Shown: positions 42,871 to 54,296 of the stretch, in pieces
Layout of the letters: the number at the start of each line of letters is the position of its first letter
Position numbering within the stretch: position 1 is the first letter of the stretch
Source: Limnephilus marmoratus
Lineage: Eukaryota; Arthropoda; Insecta; Trichoptera; Limnephilidae
Length of the DNA: 64,000 nucleotides
NCBI GenBank assembly: GCA_917880885.1
Contig: OU862910.1
Span: 23,634,710 to 23,698,709, forward strand
Reading direction: 5' to 3'
Made by a program: the position numbers and the translations under genes
Notes under the pieces: generated by a model
The model's input: the letters and a program-made list of their open reading frames with translations, nothing else
Databases searched by the model: none
Told to the model about the DNA's origin: nothing

Positions 42871-43339
42871 AATCTATAAACGAATCAGGATTAATAATTG
42901 GTCAATAAAAAATAAAAACAATTTCTTACATTACAGTGCAATTGGATAAATTTGAAGAAAATAAAAGAATTCTCAATAATAAACTGAAATTTTCAGAAAT
43001 AATACTTTGACATAAAAAAATTGGTTAAGTATATTTTAAGCATAGAAATTGTTACATTAAAAATGTTCATTTGTATATTTGTTTTATAAACTATGTTAGC
43101 GAGAAATTGGCGAGTTTGCTACCTGATTTGTCTGTGAATGGTGATGTAGAAATAGGTCCTTATGCCTAGTTATAATGAGTCGAGTAGGTACTTTTAAATC
43201 GACTACACTCAAGAGTACGCTGCAGTCAGGTTCCGAATTTACAATTTAAAAAAAGAAACATAGGTCGCTTATCTTTCGCCTATCGTCAAGTGTGTGTATT
43301 TTAATGGTATTTAATCAAAAAAAGTTTGTTAATTTGTTC
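42871..43339. other. No gene seen
   Basis: AT-rich spacer. Confidence 0.4.
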
Positions 43340-43680
43340 TAAGGGAATATTTGACTTAAAATGAATAAATCGCTGAAATTTTCGTTAAATTCTTTCAACA
43401 TTTTTTATATGAATTTTATGGTGAGGAGACCAAATGACGGAATTATATTCTAATTGGCTACGAACTAGAGGGACAAATAAAGTTTTCATGACCGGAAGTG
43501 AATTAAAGTTTTTGATGTTCTCAGTAAAAGTCTCAATGATTTCATACCATTATTTATAATGTGATTTACGTGATGTGCAAATTTTAGTTTTTCATCAAAC
43601 GTAACTTCGAGGTCTTTTATTTTAGTAAATATCTCTAATTGTATGTGGTCGCATAGTTGAATAATTCTGCAGATTTACAC
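43340..43680 (-). pseudogene. LINE reverse transcriptase fragment
   Basis: Minus-strand translation gives IKDLEVTFDEKLKFAHHVNH, IINNGMKSLRLLLRTSKTLI, then after a frameshift PVMKTLFVPLVRSQLEYNSV, IWSPHHKIHIKNVERI. This is the segment just after the catalytic YADD of Jockey/R1-type LINEs. Neither the catalytic motifs nor the 3' end are present. Confidence 0.75.
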
Positions 43681-43803
43681 ATTGAGGACACTGGACTCGG
43701 AAATGTATTGTATATAAAATTTTCCATAGAGCTCCAAACGTGGAGGGGCCCCGGCTAGGTGTCAAAATGATTCACATTGAGGACACGAGACTTGGAAAGT
43801 ATT
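43676..43803. repeat. Direct repeat of about 31 bp
   Basis: CACATTGAGGACACTGGACT / CACATTGAGGACACGAGACT, each continuing TTGGAAA/CGGAAA...GTATT, at 43677 and 43772, separated by about 65 bases including GGGGCCCCGGC. Confidence 0.7.
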
Positions 43804-44602
43804 TCACATTTTTATTTAACTAGCAATAGGTTGAACTCACGATGCCAGGGTGGGAATTTGACGCTTTTGTGCGTTAAGCTGGTATATTTTAAAGGCTTCC
43901 TTTTTAAACAATACTAAAAGGTTTCCATTCAACAAAATACTAAAAGATTTCCTAAATATTGTTGGGGTAGGTAGGTACTGATAAAAATTAAAAGCATTTA
44001 TTGGCTTGCCCTGTTGGATATTGGATACCGTGTATAAAATTTCGTCTGCGGCGCTTTTCCATGTCTCTGCGAAAGTTATAACAAAATTTTGACTCCCTTC
44101 GCTCTCATCTTCACGTCATTTCAGTTGGGGATACCATAGTTCCACAGGCTCCGAGGCTGCGGTATTCGAAAAATTTTAAGCCTGTTTTATATCTCTGTAG
44201 GAAATTAACTATACATTAAAAATATGTATAAATTTGATTTTTATTTGCCCCCTCCAAATTTTGCTAACAATGTATGCCCGGACATTGGGGGTCTAGAGTC
44301 ATTTTAAATAAAAAGTAGCTTCTTTATAAATAAAAAATTAGAATCCTGACGAGTACGGTGAAGGAGGAAACCATCTGTTTCCTTAGAACGCCGTGGGAAA
44401 GTGGTGGGCAACCTCCAATGCCCCCTCCAAATTCAAAATATATTTTCGTGATACAATTCAAAATAATAATGTCGATATTTTAGATTTTTAAACATTATTA
44501 TTAAACTTTTATAGGCTCATTTATTCAAATCACGATAAGGGGGTTCTTTTGGCAAAAACACAGATACAATAGTAGAAAGGTTATAGGCCCTGTAGTAAGT
44601 TA
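43804..44602. other. No gene; short family H fragment
   Basis: GTTGGGGATACCATAGTTCC at 44125 is a diverged H copy. The remainder is AT-rich without frames of interest. Confidence 0.4.
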
Positions 44603-44875
44603 TTAAAAAGAAGAAAAAGATGATTTGAATGGCAGAAACTTTAATACGAATGTTAGAGAGAGTGCGCCTGAGAATGTTAAAAAACGATCTTAATTATGTC
44701 AAAATTGTGAAATTATTTAATTAAACCCGACTCTTTTAAAATAGATCAAAAATCTTTCGAAAAATGCCTAAGTTGCATATAAAGATAATTTGTGGACTTA
44801 TCTATTATACCGTTATTTAAATATAACATATTAAATAATAGAAAATATGTGTTTTTCATAATTTTCGGAGCAGGT
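44603..44875 (+). repeat. Repeat family C, copy
   Basis: TTAAAAAGAAGAAAAAGATG, ACGAATGTTAGAGAGAGTGC, CCCGACTCTTTTAAAATAGA and TAATTTTCGGAGCAGGTGG follow the order of 14477-14760. Confidence 0.65.
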
Positions 44876-46424
44876 GGATACGCGCCATAAATATGCTATG
44901 AGACCATGAGGACGCCATCTATGGTTTTTGTATTGTGTTGAATTTACCTATGTGACTTGAAATTCAGTATATTCATGCATTTTCTTACCTCTGTGAGGCA
45001 GGCAATTACTTCCGACGGGAGTGTGAGTCAAAGCCAAGAGATGTCGTATTATTAATATGCAAATTTATTCATTGTTGAAACTTCCTTGCTGTGCAAAACA
45101 TCTATTGAGATTATTCAATACCGCCTTGGCAGAAATTGATATTTCTAATGAAAAGAAGTGTCTTTTGTGTTGGATATCGTGCATGAGCTGCATTCTCTGA
45201 GTGAGTATTGTTTGTTTTCACTTTGGATTTTGGAATTGCTGGGTCAACTGTTTTTGTGTCACATAGGGAAGAATTCAATTTTCGTTAATTTACATAGGGT
45301 AGTCATTCCCTCGTGTCAGGGGCTATTTACACGCCCCTACAGCAGGCTTTGGGTTTTTTTTTTCTATTGACGGAATTTACAAATGTATAAATATTATTTA
45401 AAAAAAAAAACATAAATATTATTTTATAAATATTATTTTCAAACAATATACTTTTTTAGAAACATAACTGTTAAAAAGAAATACATATCTTTCTACTATT
45501 GAAGTTAATGTAAAGAAAAAATACTCCCCACCCCTTGGTTATGTTTGCTGGCTCCCTTTTGAGTCTTAGATCCGCCCCTGCCAAGAATAGAAATTGAATG
45601 TGACCATGATATAAATCCATACCTTACCCCACACACGAGGCGTTGAGGTATTTTGGTATGCGTTAATTTCAAAGGAAATCTTCAGAATCCTTAGAAATAC
45701 GGTTCCACAATCAAAAACTGAAATTAAGAAAATATTATAATATTTTAACCCTTTTCCGCCGACACCAATGAAATCATCATTTTTTGATGGCGAATTGGAT
45801 TTTAGAAGCTACGTAACTAGTTGAAAATATAGTTGCGATGACCTAGAAAATCTCTGTAATTTTCGCAAAGAGAAGAATGATTTAATATCTCAGAGATATT
45901 TCATGTACATCTTTGACCCAAATGCATAATGCCGCCATCTTGCAAACTTATGCAAACGAAACTAACTCTACAACACAACAAATCACCTAAAACATTATTT
46001 CAACGTCGTTACCACCGTGCAACCTGCAACCTGCAACATACAACCAACAACCTACGACCGTGTCGGGTGGGGTTCGCTAACGTGCATGCGCTAAAACCTC
46101 CCCATTATAAACGATGCGACGGTGTTCGGTTACTGACGCAGAATTGACACTGCATTATTGATAGTGCGGGGGCAGCCACCGCTTGACGCTTTCACCTTGG
46201 CTAAATAACCGTCACAACGAATTGGTACGGTGTGACCGCTAATTGTCCAAACAGTCACTGTTTGTGCACGAATTAATATTTGACTCAATGAACGATGTCG
46301 CTTTGACTATTAATTTCAATGCTTGTTATATTCATTTTGGGTTAATTCAATTGACAAATCGTTTGGTGTTAGTAGAGACCACAGGGTAATGAAATATAAT
46401 TTCAGTGGAAATCAGATAATAATA
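44876..46424. other. No gene; possible hAT-type short element at 45317-45581
   Basis: CAGGGGCTATTTACACGCCC (45317) and, in inverse near 45581, CAGGGGCGGATCTAAGACTC look like hAT ends, but the flanking eight bases do not match. Other frames (45158-45370, 45929-46147) show no conserved features. Confidence 0.35.
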
Positions 46425-46750
46425 ATAATAATATTTGGCTAATTTATTTAGCGCCGTTTTTGTGAAAAATCACCTCAAGGGCGCTGTACAAATAAGTATT
46501 TTTAAAATAATTATTATTACGGGCTCACAACTAAGACGTACATCTGAGACTTATAGCTTGTGACTTATTTTATTGGCTTCCAATTGAGATTTACAATTAT
46601 AACTAGTGACTTACATCTAAGACTTATGGATAATGACTTATGACTAAGACATATAAATGCTGACCTAAAGCTTGTCACTTAATAACATACATATTTACAA
46701 TTAGTTTAAGATTAGCGCCAGAAGAAGTAAGAAGAAAGAATAATATTTTC
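46425..46750 (-). repeat. LINE 3' UTR (GCGCCC...GGCGCTAAATAAATTA ending)
   Basis: On the minus strand TTGTACAGCGCCCTTGAGGT, TCACAAAAACGGCGCTAAAT and a terminal (ATT)n tract form an ending familiar from L2/Rex1-like LINEs, with GCGCC/GGCGC as a stem. Upstream is a drifting ACTTA.GACT-rich repeat (46540-46690). No coding part remains. Confidence 0.55.
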
Positions 46751-46834
46751 TGTAATATACAAAGAATATCATGTACAAACAAATCAGTTCCTCGAGATTT
46801 ACATAAACTTTTTCTAAACAATCAATTTTTTTTC

Positions 46835-47137
46835 ATTAGCTCCACGCAGGACGCCCTAAGGAAAATAATTCCACTCAGACAGAAACCGAGCACCCCTGCT
46901 AAGTCCATACTATATATATTGCGGTGCGAGGCGGGGGACCGAGAGAGTCCTGCTCGAGAAGTTTAGGGTAGGTCTTTCACAGTCAATATTTCTCGATCAT
47001 GCAGTAGATGGGCAAACGCAATCGTAGCCAAGCCCTAGACAAACCTCACCCCATGAACCCAGGCACCCCTGCTAAGTCACTAAACGTAGCAATTGGGGTG
47101 TTCTATGGTAATCCATAACCGCCACCCAAATTGTAAA
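46835..47137 (-). repeat. SINE-like family B, long degenerate copy
   Basis: Minus-strand copy: head (GGGTGGCGGTTATGGATTAC), TTGCTACGTTTAGTGACTTA, GCAGGGGTGCCTGGGTTCAT, the central GACTCTCTCGGTCCC segment, and a decayed tail (AGCTCCACGCAGGACGCCC on plus). Confidence 0.65.
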
Positions 47138-47254
47138 CCAATTTCATATGTATTCCTTCGATTTTAAAAGGTCAAAGAATACGTTACAAGGATGAATACT
47201 TTTATAAGTGTTTTTTGATTAAACCTAATAACGTTTATAAAATCAAGGAGTAGT
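47138..47254. other. Spacer
   Basis: AT-rich. Confidence 0.3.
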
Positions 47255-47279
47255 AACTAACTAACTAACTAACTAACCA

Positions 47280-48047
47280 TCACGCCGTTTCCCCGCAGGG
47301 GTAGGCAGAGAGGACGGACCGCCAAACAACTCGGTCTTGGCACACACTCTTTGCCTCACTCACATTCATACATCGCCTCATACATACTCTTCTATTATTC
47401 TGACTTTTGACATGGCCCGTCTCAAGTATCTGATTCACTTGATCGTGCCATGTCTTCCTCGGGCGTCCCCGACTTCTTCTACCATTCACATTTGCATCAT
47501 ATATTCTTTTTACACTACTTTCTTCGCTCATTCGCTCTACGTGCCCAAACCATCTGAGGGTCCCTTTCTTAATTTTGCTCATTATACTTACATCAGCCTT
47601 ACATTATTTGCGGATATCCACATTTCTAACACGATCATACATGGTTTTACCACACATACGTCTCAGGGATCTCATTTCAACAGCATTCAGTTTACTTTCA
47701 TCCTTCCTCTGCCAGTTCCATGCCTCACTGCCATACATCAGGGTAGGTACCAGGACTCCATTGTGGACTGCTAGCTTCGCTTTTTTTGACAGTTTTTTAT
47801 TAGCGCCAACAGCATTCAGTCCTCCATTAATGGAGTTACCGGCATTTACCCTTCTTTCTATATCTCTATCAGCCTTCCCATCTCTCGTAAACATACTGCT
47901 TAGATAAACAAACTCATCCACCTGCTCCAAGTATTCATCATTCACAAATATATCGCACACTGTTTTCGTACTCTCTCTTTCAAACACCATGACTTTAGAC
48001 TTACTTACATTCATCATTAACTCATTCTTCATACATACTTCGTTCAT
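47280..48047 (-). pseudogene. RTE-like LINE, connection and C-terminal part
   Basis: 48047-47604 encodes NELMMNVSKSKVMVFERES, EYLEQVDEFVYLSSMF and AVHNGVLVPTLMYGSEAWNW, and ends MYDRVRNVDIRK. After a frameshift near 47590 the frame 47582-47280 continues GTLRWFGHVERMSEES, GRRSRGRPRKTWHDQVN and CQDRVVWRSVLSAYPCGE, the typical end of this LINE class. It supports integration in intact elements; here it is broken. Confidence 0.85.
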
Positions 48048-48058
48048 CCTAGATACTA

Positions 48059-48929
48059 TTCTCCGTCCACCTTTAGATCAACTTGGGAGAGTACGAAATT
48101 TGGTTCGTATTGCGCATACCGCGCCCCCTTCTTCGGTCCCTTCACCACCGCTGTGTTACTCCGCCCATAAATCAGTCGTTCGTCGGCTGTCGCGCTGTGT
48201 GCACGTAACTTGAAATTTTAACCCTTTCAGACCCTGTGATAAAATGGATATTTATTATTACTAATTTTTCTTTATTCATTGCTTTTTATGGTAACACACT
48301 TTGCGGATTTTACGAAAAGGCTTACATTTTACGGCACATGTCCGTGTTATGGTGGTCGATTATTCAAACATCAATGTTTCAGCCATGTCCTAATTCATTA
48401 GATATCACTGTCACTAATTGCAAATAACAAAATAGGAAAGTATGACATTAATAATTATGTCCTTATATTCGAATTGCAACAATATGAACAATGCATATTT
48501 ATAAAACAATGGTGTTACGTACTGTACTATAAAATTACTGAATGTTGGTGTTAATCAGTTTTATTTTTTTATAGGCCGTACACACACCTCAACTCACAAT
48601 TATTATTATTGATTAATTATTATTTGTAAAAAAAATATCTGGAGAACATGATATTTCGCAAACATCATACAAAAATCGGTGATTTCATTGAGCATATTTT
48701 CAAAAATGGATAAAATGCAGTGCGTTTATTGGAGAACCATTACAATAATTATTTAAATGAATAAATTGTTAAAACTTTTGATTGCAGGTGGGTGGAAAAT
48801 AATAATTAAATAATTTAGTTAATTTATTTAAACACGGGAATCTACTGGGTTAACGCGCATTCAAGCAGCAGACGGGGGGAGGGGTGGAGACATGCGCGGT
48901 CACAGGTTGTTCTTATTTTGGACGGAGAA
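48059..48929. mobile_element. 871-bp TA-flanked insertion inside the LINE
   Basis: TTCTCCGTCCA at the left end and TGGACGGAGAA at the right end are perfect inverted repeats (11 bp), and TA flanks each side (48057-48058, 48930-48931). The LINE protein continues on both sides. TA duplication fits Tc1/mariner-type elements, but the interior shows no transposase. Possibly non-autonomous. Confidence 0.7.
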
Positions 48930-49166
48930 TAGAGACTGTAGATCTTCCATAGTGTTAGAGATCAGCACCGCATCATCAGCATACAACAGGCAACATACTT
49001 TCAGACTATTCAATTTCGCGCCCAATCCCACATCTTTCAATTCTTGCATACAATTATTTATGTATAGATTGAATAACCATGGTGACATTACGCAGCCTTG
49101 CTTGACACCTTTTGTGATGTCAAACCACTCCGTAAAATCACGTAAAATCTCCGTAGTAATAAACAA
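48930..49166 (-). pseudogene. RTE-like LINE, reverse transcriptase palm fragment
   Basis: Encodes FDITKGVKQGCVMSPWLFNL, then LYADDAVLISNTMEDLQSL, which are motif B and the catalytic YADD block. Everything before residue ITTEILRDF is missing, so the copy is 5'-truncated. The frame listing continues into the insertion (FSVQNKNNL), which is not LINE sequence. Confidence 0.85.
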
Positions 49167-49170
49167 AGAA

Positions 49171-50427
49171 AAACGGTTTATAAATATAAAATACTAATTA
49201 ACTTAAACTTATTAACTTATATAAAATAAAGGATTAATAATTAATAATTTGAATGGTTTATACGCATAAAACACTTGCTTCAACCTAGTATAATTTGTGC
49301 AAGGTCAAGTATTTAACAAAAAATAATGGTTTATAAGTAGTCTAAAATACTTGTTTTTCCTAAATTTAATAACTTGTACGCATTGGCCGGTATACTAAAT
49401 ATAAAATAAGTTTATAAATTTATAAGTTTTATTTTATATGGACCCCAACTTACTTAATTATCTATGCATATAAAAATCAAAATATGCTCGCTTATAAATA
49501 TGTATATATGTAACTAAGTGAGTTTCTATGTATTGCTATATTAAGCATAGGAAATGTTTGAAACTTTCAAAATACCTTCTATCCACCACCACGAAGGTTT
49601 CTGGATTATTTCAACCATATGAAAACACATCTGAAAAGTTTTTTAATAATTGCGAAACTGTCAAAAATGTCACAATTTGATAATAGCGCCCCCCACAGGA
49701 GCGATCGGGTCCCGCGCCACTTCAGGCCGCCGCGCCGCGTGGAAAAGTAAAGACCGACGGTAAGGTAACGGCTTAGGCCCTCCATTCATTGAGATACTTA
49801 CAATCTACGTAATTGTGACGAAACCACAAGCACCCTGCTGATATACCAATTTTTAATGCTAGTCTCCGACACGGCGCTATACGAAATATACTGAACTTGA
49901 TCATTTTTCACGTGCAGCCGTGGAGTTAACACGCAGTCAAGCGATATCATTTTTTCCAACAACAATCCATGCCTTCTCCACTAAATCCTTTCTTACGTAT
50001 TCTGGTAATGTATAGTTATGTAAACATGCATTTTTTCCACTTCCAGAACAAATCTAACATTACTTTCATGTTCCGACGCCATTTCTGTCAAACGTCAAAC
50101 GAATAAGTATCAGACACAAATGATGCGACGCGTCGCGTGCGATCAGCACTGTCGGTATCGTGATACTGACTAGAAACTGACAGCCACCGCGTAGCGCCGT
50201 GAACGGGCACTAGTAAAATCGTACGGGAGGTACTCACGATTGGCGAGGATCGAGTATCTTGTAAGCATCTCCGTGAGCGGAGGCACTTACAGCGCAGTTC
50301 ACTGTGAGTTTAAGTGGCGCAGGACTCCGTCGCTCCAAAGTGTGCGTGTGGGAGGCGCTAATGACATTTTGCAAACCATCGATTGTTTAATCAAAATTCA
50401 ATTGTTGAAAAACTCTTTAAATTAATG
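49171..50427. other. No gene seen; GC-rich patches
   Basis: 49680-49760 and 50090-50360 are CpG-rich (GCGACGCGTCGCGTGCG at about 50126). TGTCAAACGTCAAACG lies at 50088. The patches could be promoter-like or transposon ends; the frame 50240-50425 is unsupported. Confidence 0.35.
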
Positions 50428-50800
50428 AATTTGTTGAAGTAGGTACTCTGTAATAAAGAAATATAAGCATTTTAAATAGGTACCTGTATTGGTACCAACT
50501 TTGATTGATTGTTCTTGTAATATACAAAAATGAATATTTGTAATATAAAAATTAGGAATTTTAATTAAAAAATTGTAATAGGTGGCACGCCAGCTGTTTG
50601 AAAACTGAATGTACTGGGACTGAATATGTGAAACGCGGGATGGGGTTTTGTGGGACGAGGGAGCAGGAGAGGGATGAGGGAAGGCGGGGAAGGTGGAGGG
50701 GGAACGTATGAGGGGAAGAGGCGACAGGGGAACAGGACGAATGGGAAAGGACACGCAGGGAAGGAACGGAAGAAACGGAAGCAATCTTCCGAACAGGCCC
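50428..50800 (-). repeat. Repeat family D, minus copy
   Basis: The purine tract 50640-50770 and AGGTGGCACGCCAGCTGTTT, GAAAACTGAATGTACTGGGA, CTGAATATGTGAAACGCGGG match the D core in inverse. The 127-codon minus frame is an artefact of the C-rich tract. Confidence 0.8.
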
Positions 50801-50849
50801 TCCATTGATATGCTTGGTGTAACCCTAAGTGATTAGCTCAGGTATGGGG

Positions 50850-51418
50850 GCTCCATCGAAGCCGGAGTAAAGTTAGCCTCCCAAAAACTGTGCGTACTGT
50901 ACAGGGCCCGCAGATACTTTAATAGTACACAACTGCTAACCTTGTACAAATCACAAATACGCCCCACGGTTGAATTTGGTAGCCATCTCTGGTCTGGAGC
51001 TCCAAAGTACCTGAAAAAAACCCTCGACTCTGTGCAGAAACGGGCGGTCCGTTTGATAGATTCTCCCATCTTAACAGACGGATTGCAATCTTTAGAGCAC
51101 AGGCGTCGAATGGGAATGCTATCCTTGTTCTACCGGTATTACAATGGAAGATGCTCCGAGGAACTAGCATCATTGATCCCTTCGGCACCGGTGCATAGTC
51201 GGGAAACACGCCAAACGCGTGCCCAACATTTGTACACGGTTGACATTTGTAACATGAGAACGGGTCGTTTCTTCGACTCGTTCTTGTGTTCAATAGCTCG
51301 GCTGTGGAATGATTTGCCGGCCTCTGTGTTTTCTCCTTCCTACAACATAGGTCTCTTCAAGACCAATGTTCATTCCTTCCACTCCTCAAAAAGACCCTCC
51401 ACACAGCATCCCAGGTGA
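50850..51418 (+). pseudogene. LINE A ORF, C-terminal part
   Basis: An open frame from the element's 5' edge reads GSIEAGVKLASQKLCVLYRA, TLYKSQIRPTVEFGSHLW, KTLDSVQKRAVRLIDS, LEHRRRMGMLSLFYRYYNG, and ends with SRETRQTRAQH...ARLWNDLPASVFSPSYN. This is the region after YADD in CR1/Jockey/L2-type LINEs, so it lacks polymerase activity. It has no stop until TGA at 51416-51418. The last nine codons (PSTQHPR) are encoded by the first arm of the tail hairpin, so the coding end and the RNA signal overlap. Confidence 0.85.
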
Positions 51419-51465
51419 CATAGGCCCCGAGGGAAATTATTTTCCTCAAGGTCTCCTGTGTGGAG
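51397..51465 (+). other. LINE A 3' hairpin
   Basis: Outer stem CTCCACACAG (51397-51406) with CTGTGTGGAG (51456-51465) is perfect. The inner stem GGCCCCGAGG/CCTCAAGGTC has two mismatches. Compare the perfect version in family B at 36788. Confidence 0.75.
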
Positions 51466-51483
51466 TTAATGTAAAAAAAAAAA

Positions 51484-51892
51484 TGCCTTCCCTCTGTTTT
51501 GAAAATTTAATATAAAAAATATTGAATACCAAACGAGACTCAGACCTAGCATTTTACTGAATTCCGCATGAAGAATGAACGCAGTTACTTATTACATCAT
51601 GTTTTCATTTCCGTCGACGTATCCATTCCTCCCTTCAAAGCTAACTGCCTTTGACAAGAGTTTCGTCTGTGCTTTTTTGAGATAACCAGAAATAGAGGAC
51701 CGATTGAGGAAAATGATTCAATGAAAAAAGGGGGAGTTTTAACGTGGTCGTGATTTTGTAAACGGAGAAAAAATCTACAAAAGTTTTTGTTGTTCGGTGA
51801 TTGTGCAAAAACTCTTACTTTATGAAAATATTTTGTCTATTAGTTGAAGAGTGTTGCCTTGCAAAGGTAAATCTCAGAAAATGATACAGTTT
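51484..51892. other. No gene seen
   Basis: AT-rich spacer. Confidence 0.4.
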
Positions 51893-51970
51893 TTTCTTTT
51901 ATATTGGCTCCACATAGGAGGCTCTAAGGAAAATAATTTCCCTCAAGGCCTATGTCATCTTTGGGGGTAT
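51893..51970 (-). repeat. Family B tail, extra copy
   Basis: TTATATTGGCTCCACATAGG and the hairpin, in inverse, are duplicated in tandem with the next element at 51985 (about 84 bases apart). The duplicate carries only the tail. Confidence 0.8.
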
Positions 51971-51984
51971 TATTATATTGGCTT

Positions 51985-52285
51985 ATATTGGCTCCACATA
52001 GGAGGCTCTAAGGAAAATAATTTCCCTCAAGGCCTATGTCAGCTGTGTAGGGGTTTTTTTAAAACAAAGGAAGGGGAGGAAGTTCGGCAAAGGAAAAAGG
52101 TATGAGCGTTGGTTAGTAATCTGGGGTCCGTCTTGACCTAGACAAGCATCACCCATGAACCGAGGCACCCCTGCTAATTCACCAAACGTAGCAAACCTTG
52201 GGGTGACCTATGGCAGAGGTGGTGGTTATTCAATTAATGGTTCTCGGGGCGGCGGTACCTATTTCTGCCACCCAAATAGTTAAAT
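51985..52285 (-). mobile_element. SINE-like family B, minus full-length copy
   Basis: On the minus strand: head (GGTGGCAGAAATAGGTACC, GCCGCCCCGAGAACC), CATAGGTCACCCCAAGG, GCTACGTTTGGTGAATTAGC, GGGTGCCTCGGTTCATGG, TTTCCTTTGCCGAACTTCC, then the hairpin tail. It diverges from 36533 by scattered changes and indels. The 84-codon frame at 51851 crosses it by chance. Confidence 0.8.
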
Positions 52286-52439
52286 GTTTAGTTGCTTTGG
52301 AAGGGTATATGTACCTTATTTATTGTTATCAAGTTTAATTTGTAGAACTCCATTTTAATTTTTATTTTTTTATTATATAATCAATAATATTATTATTAAA
52401 TTAATAAAAACAGTTTATTTTTAAACAAGTTCTGCTGTG

Positions 52440-52595
52440 TAATTATTGTTACGCGTGACAGCTGTTTCGCCTTCTGAAGGCATTATCAAACTGTGGTCAT
52501 GCCACATACAGACGATATATTTATACTATTTCTAAAGAGATAGAAAGTAGAAATAGAAATAGAAATAGAAAATAGAAAATAGAAGATAGAAATCC
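52440..52595. repeat. Repeat end plus (AGAAAT)n microsatellite
   Basis: GTGACAGCTGTTTCGCCTTC, TGAAGGCATTATCAAA is the mirror of the CCTGATGATGCC...GAAACAGCTG-type ends. A hexamer repeat of AGAAAT/AGAAA follows at 52537-52590. Confidence 0.6.
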
Positions 52596-53486
52596 AACAT
52601 TCTTATAAATACTAACCAGGAATTATTAGATTCCTGGTCAAATAAAATTATTCACGCAAAACACTTCAATTATCTCAACCAAACGTATGTTGACAAACTT
52701 TCGTCAAACAAATGGTTGAGTATTGGAGAGTTGAGCGCAGAAATAGAAGGATTTATGCTTGCCATTCAAGATAAAGTCATTAATACTAAAAATTATAGAA
52801 AGCATATAATCAAAGATATAAATCAAATTGATGATTTATGTAGAAAATGTTTGGCTTTTCCCGAAACTATAGAACATATTATATCAGGATGTTCTATATT
52901 AGCGCCTTCCGAGTATACATTTAGGCACAATCAGGTTTTAAAAATAATTCACCAAAGTTTGGTAATTAAACATAACTTGATTGACTGCCGTAATATAGTA
53001 CCATATTATGAATATGAACCAAATTCATTTTTAGAAAATGAATTTTATAAAATATATTATGATAAAACTATACTAACAGACAGAACAATTAGTCATAATA
53101 GACCTGATATAGTTTTACATGACAAAATTAAAAAAATAACTTATATCATTGATGTAGCTATTCCAAATTCCTGTAATATTCAAAAAACTATTTCTGAAAA
53201 AATAAGAAAATACACAGATTTAGGAAATGATATTTAAAGAATTTGGCATTCTCGGACTATAAAAATATTGGCATTTGTTATTTCGGCCACTGGCATAATA
53301 CCTAGGAATCTGATTCAAAATTTAAGCATATTAGATTTGTCAAAGAATTTGTATATAAAAATGCAAAAATCAGTCATTTTAAATACATGTAGGATTACAA
53401 AGGATTTTTTAAATATTTATATTGAGGGATCGGTAGGATTTATAGGTTCAATTAGAAATGCCACAGAGCCGAACCCTCTGATATGA
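52596..53486 (+). pseudogene. LINE C-terminal part with zinc knuckle and endonuclease-like domain (R2/NeSL-type?)
   Basis: An open frame enters near 52596 (ELLDSWSNKIIHAKHF), passes WLSIGELSAEIEGFMLAIQD, a CX2CX8HX4C knuckle (CRKCLAFPETIEHIISGC), then YYDKTILTDRTISHNRPDI and YIIDVAIPN. The RPD...D-x-A pattern suits a PD-(D/E)XK endonuclease as found at the C-terminus of R2/R4/NeSL LINEs; that reading is inference. A single TAA at 53235-53237 interrupts it, after which the same frame continues FVISATGIIPRNLIQNLSI and MQKSVILNTCRITKDFLN to a stop at 53484. The reverse transcriptase is missing. The first in-frame codon counted as a start at 52716 is TTG, so there is no real start here. Confidence 0.75.
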
Positions 53487-54296
53487 AAATATCTGGAGTC
53501 GGTGAATTATATTCCCATTTGGTCTCTAGTAGGTTGACATGTTGTTCTTGTATTTATAATACTTATATAGTGCAATTGCATAGCGTGGGTTGACTAGATG
53601 ATCATTTGGGGAAGTGTGTGAAAGGGTTTAGTTTTTCCTTCTTTTTTTCCTTTTTTTTTTGGGGAAAATTTAACCCGGACATTTAAATCTGGTGCAAATA
53701 TAATAAAAAAATAAAAATTATATGTACCTTCTTTAACTGGTGTTATGGTGAGTAGCAGAGGCTCTTGTTTTTGACAAAGGTTTTATCTCTGTTTTTTTTT
53801 CGAGATAAGCAAAAAAAAAACACTGCAGATATATTGAAGACCTGAGGTTTATATTGAAGATAACAAATATAATGAATACAAATTGCCGGATTGTCTACGT
53901 TATCGTGAATTCTTCAGAAATTTTATTATACCAATGTTTTGTTATTTGGTGAAATGATAATGGTTTAATTAATGAAATAAAAATTGTAAAAAAGTCGTTC
54001 AGCACCAGTTATACGAAGATAGCAAAGTCTCGGGAAGCGATGCAATAATTTCAGAACTACAGATTTCAGTACTTTAATAGGATGGCCTATTTAACAGTGG
54101 GCATCGCGTTTGGGTCATTGACGGTTTGGGTCCCACCCGGGCATCCTTGTTCGATTCTTCGGCAGGCTAAGTCCTCCATCACGACACTCCATCCTCCATC
54201 AAGGAACATTTTCCGCTTACTGTGGTGGTAGTAGGAGATTTTCAAACATTGTTGGGTTATTCGTAACCAGGAAACATTTGTCTTTCTTTAAAAACT

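Larger units (their letters stand above)
47255..49170 (-). mobile_element. RTE-like LINE, 5'-truncated, split by an insertion
   Basis: The minus-strand LINE has its reverse transcriptase part at 49166-48930, its connection at 48058-47600, its C-terminus at 47582-47280 and a terminal (GTTA)n tract (47257-47277). It is interrupted by an 871-bp unit at 48059-48929. GTAGTAA occurs at both outer edges (47250 and 49152) and may be the target duplication. A scrap of the same family is at 20356. Confidence 0.85.
50829..51483 (+). mobile_element. LINE A, younger copy
   Basis: A 655-bp insertion carrying only the C-terminal part of a LINE ORF and the short 3' UTR. Its 5' boundary falls at the same base as that of 56236, suggesting that both descend from one truncated unit. 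It ends with ATGT and an A run. Confidence 0.85.

Noticed and set aside
45317..45581. hAT MITE with CAGGGGC ends
   Set aside because: Only about 7 bases match and the flanking octamers (CCTCGTGT, CCAAGAAT) differ. Kept only as a remark.
47337..47907. Overlapping plus frames of 110-145 codons
   Set aside because: Antisense shadows of the minus-strand LINE C-terminus.
50422..51293. Minus frames of 124-127 codons
   Set aside because: One is the pyrimidine tract of a D repeat, the other is antisense to LINE A.
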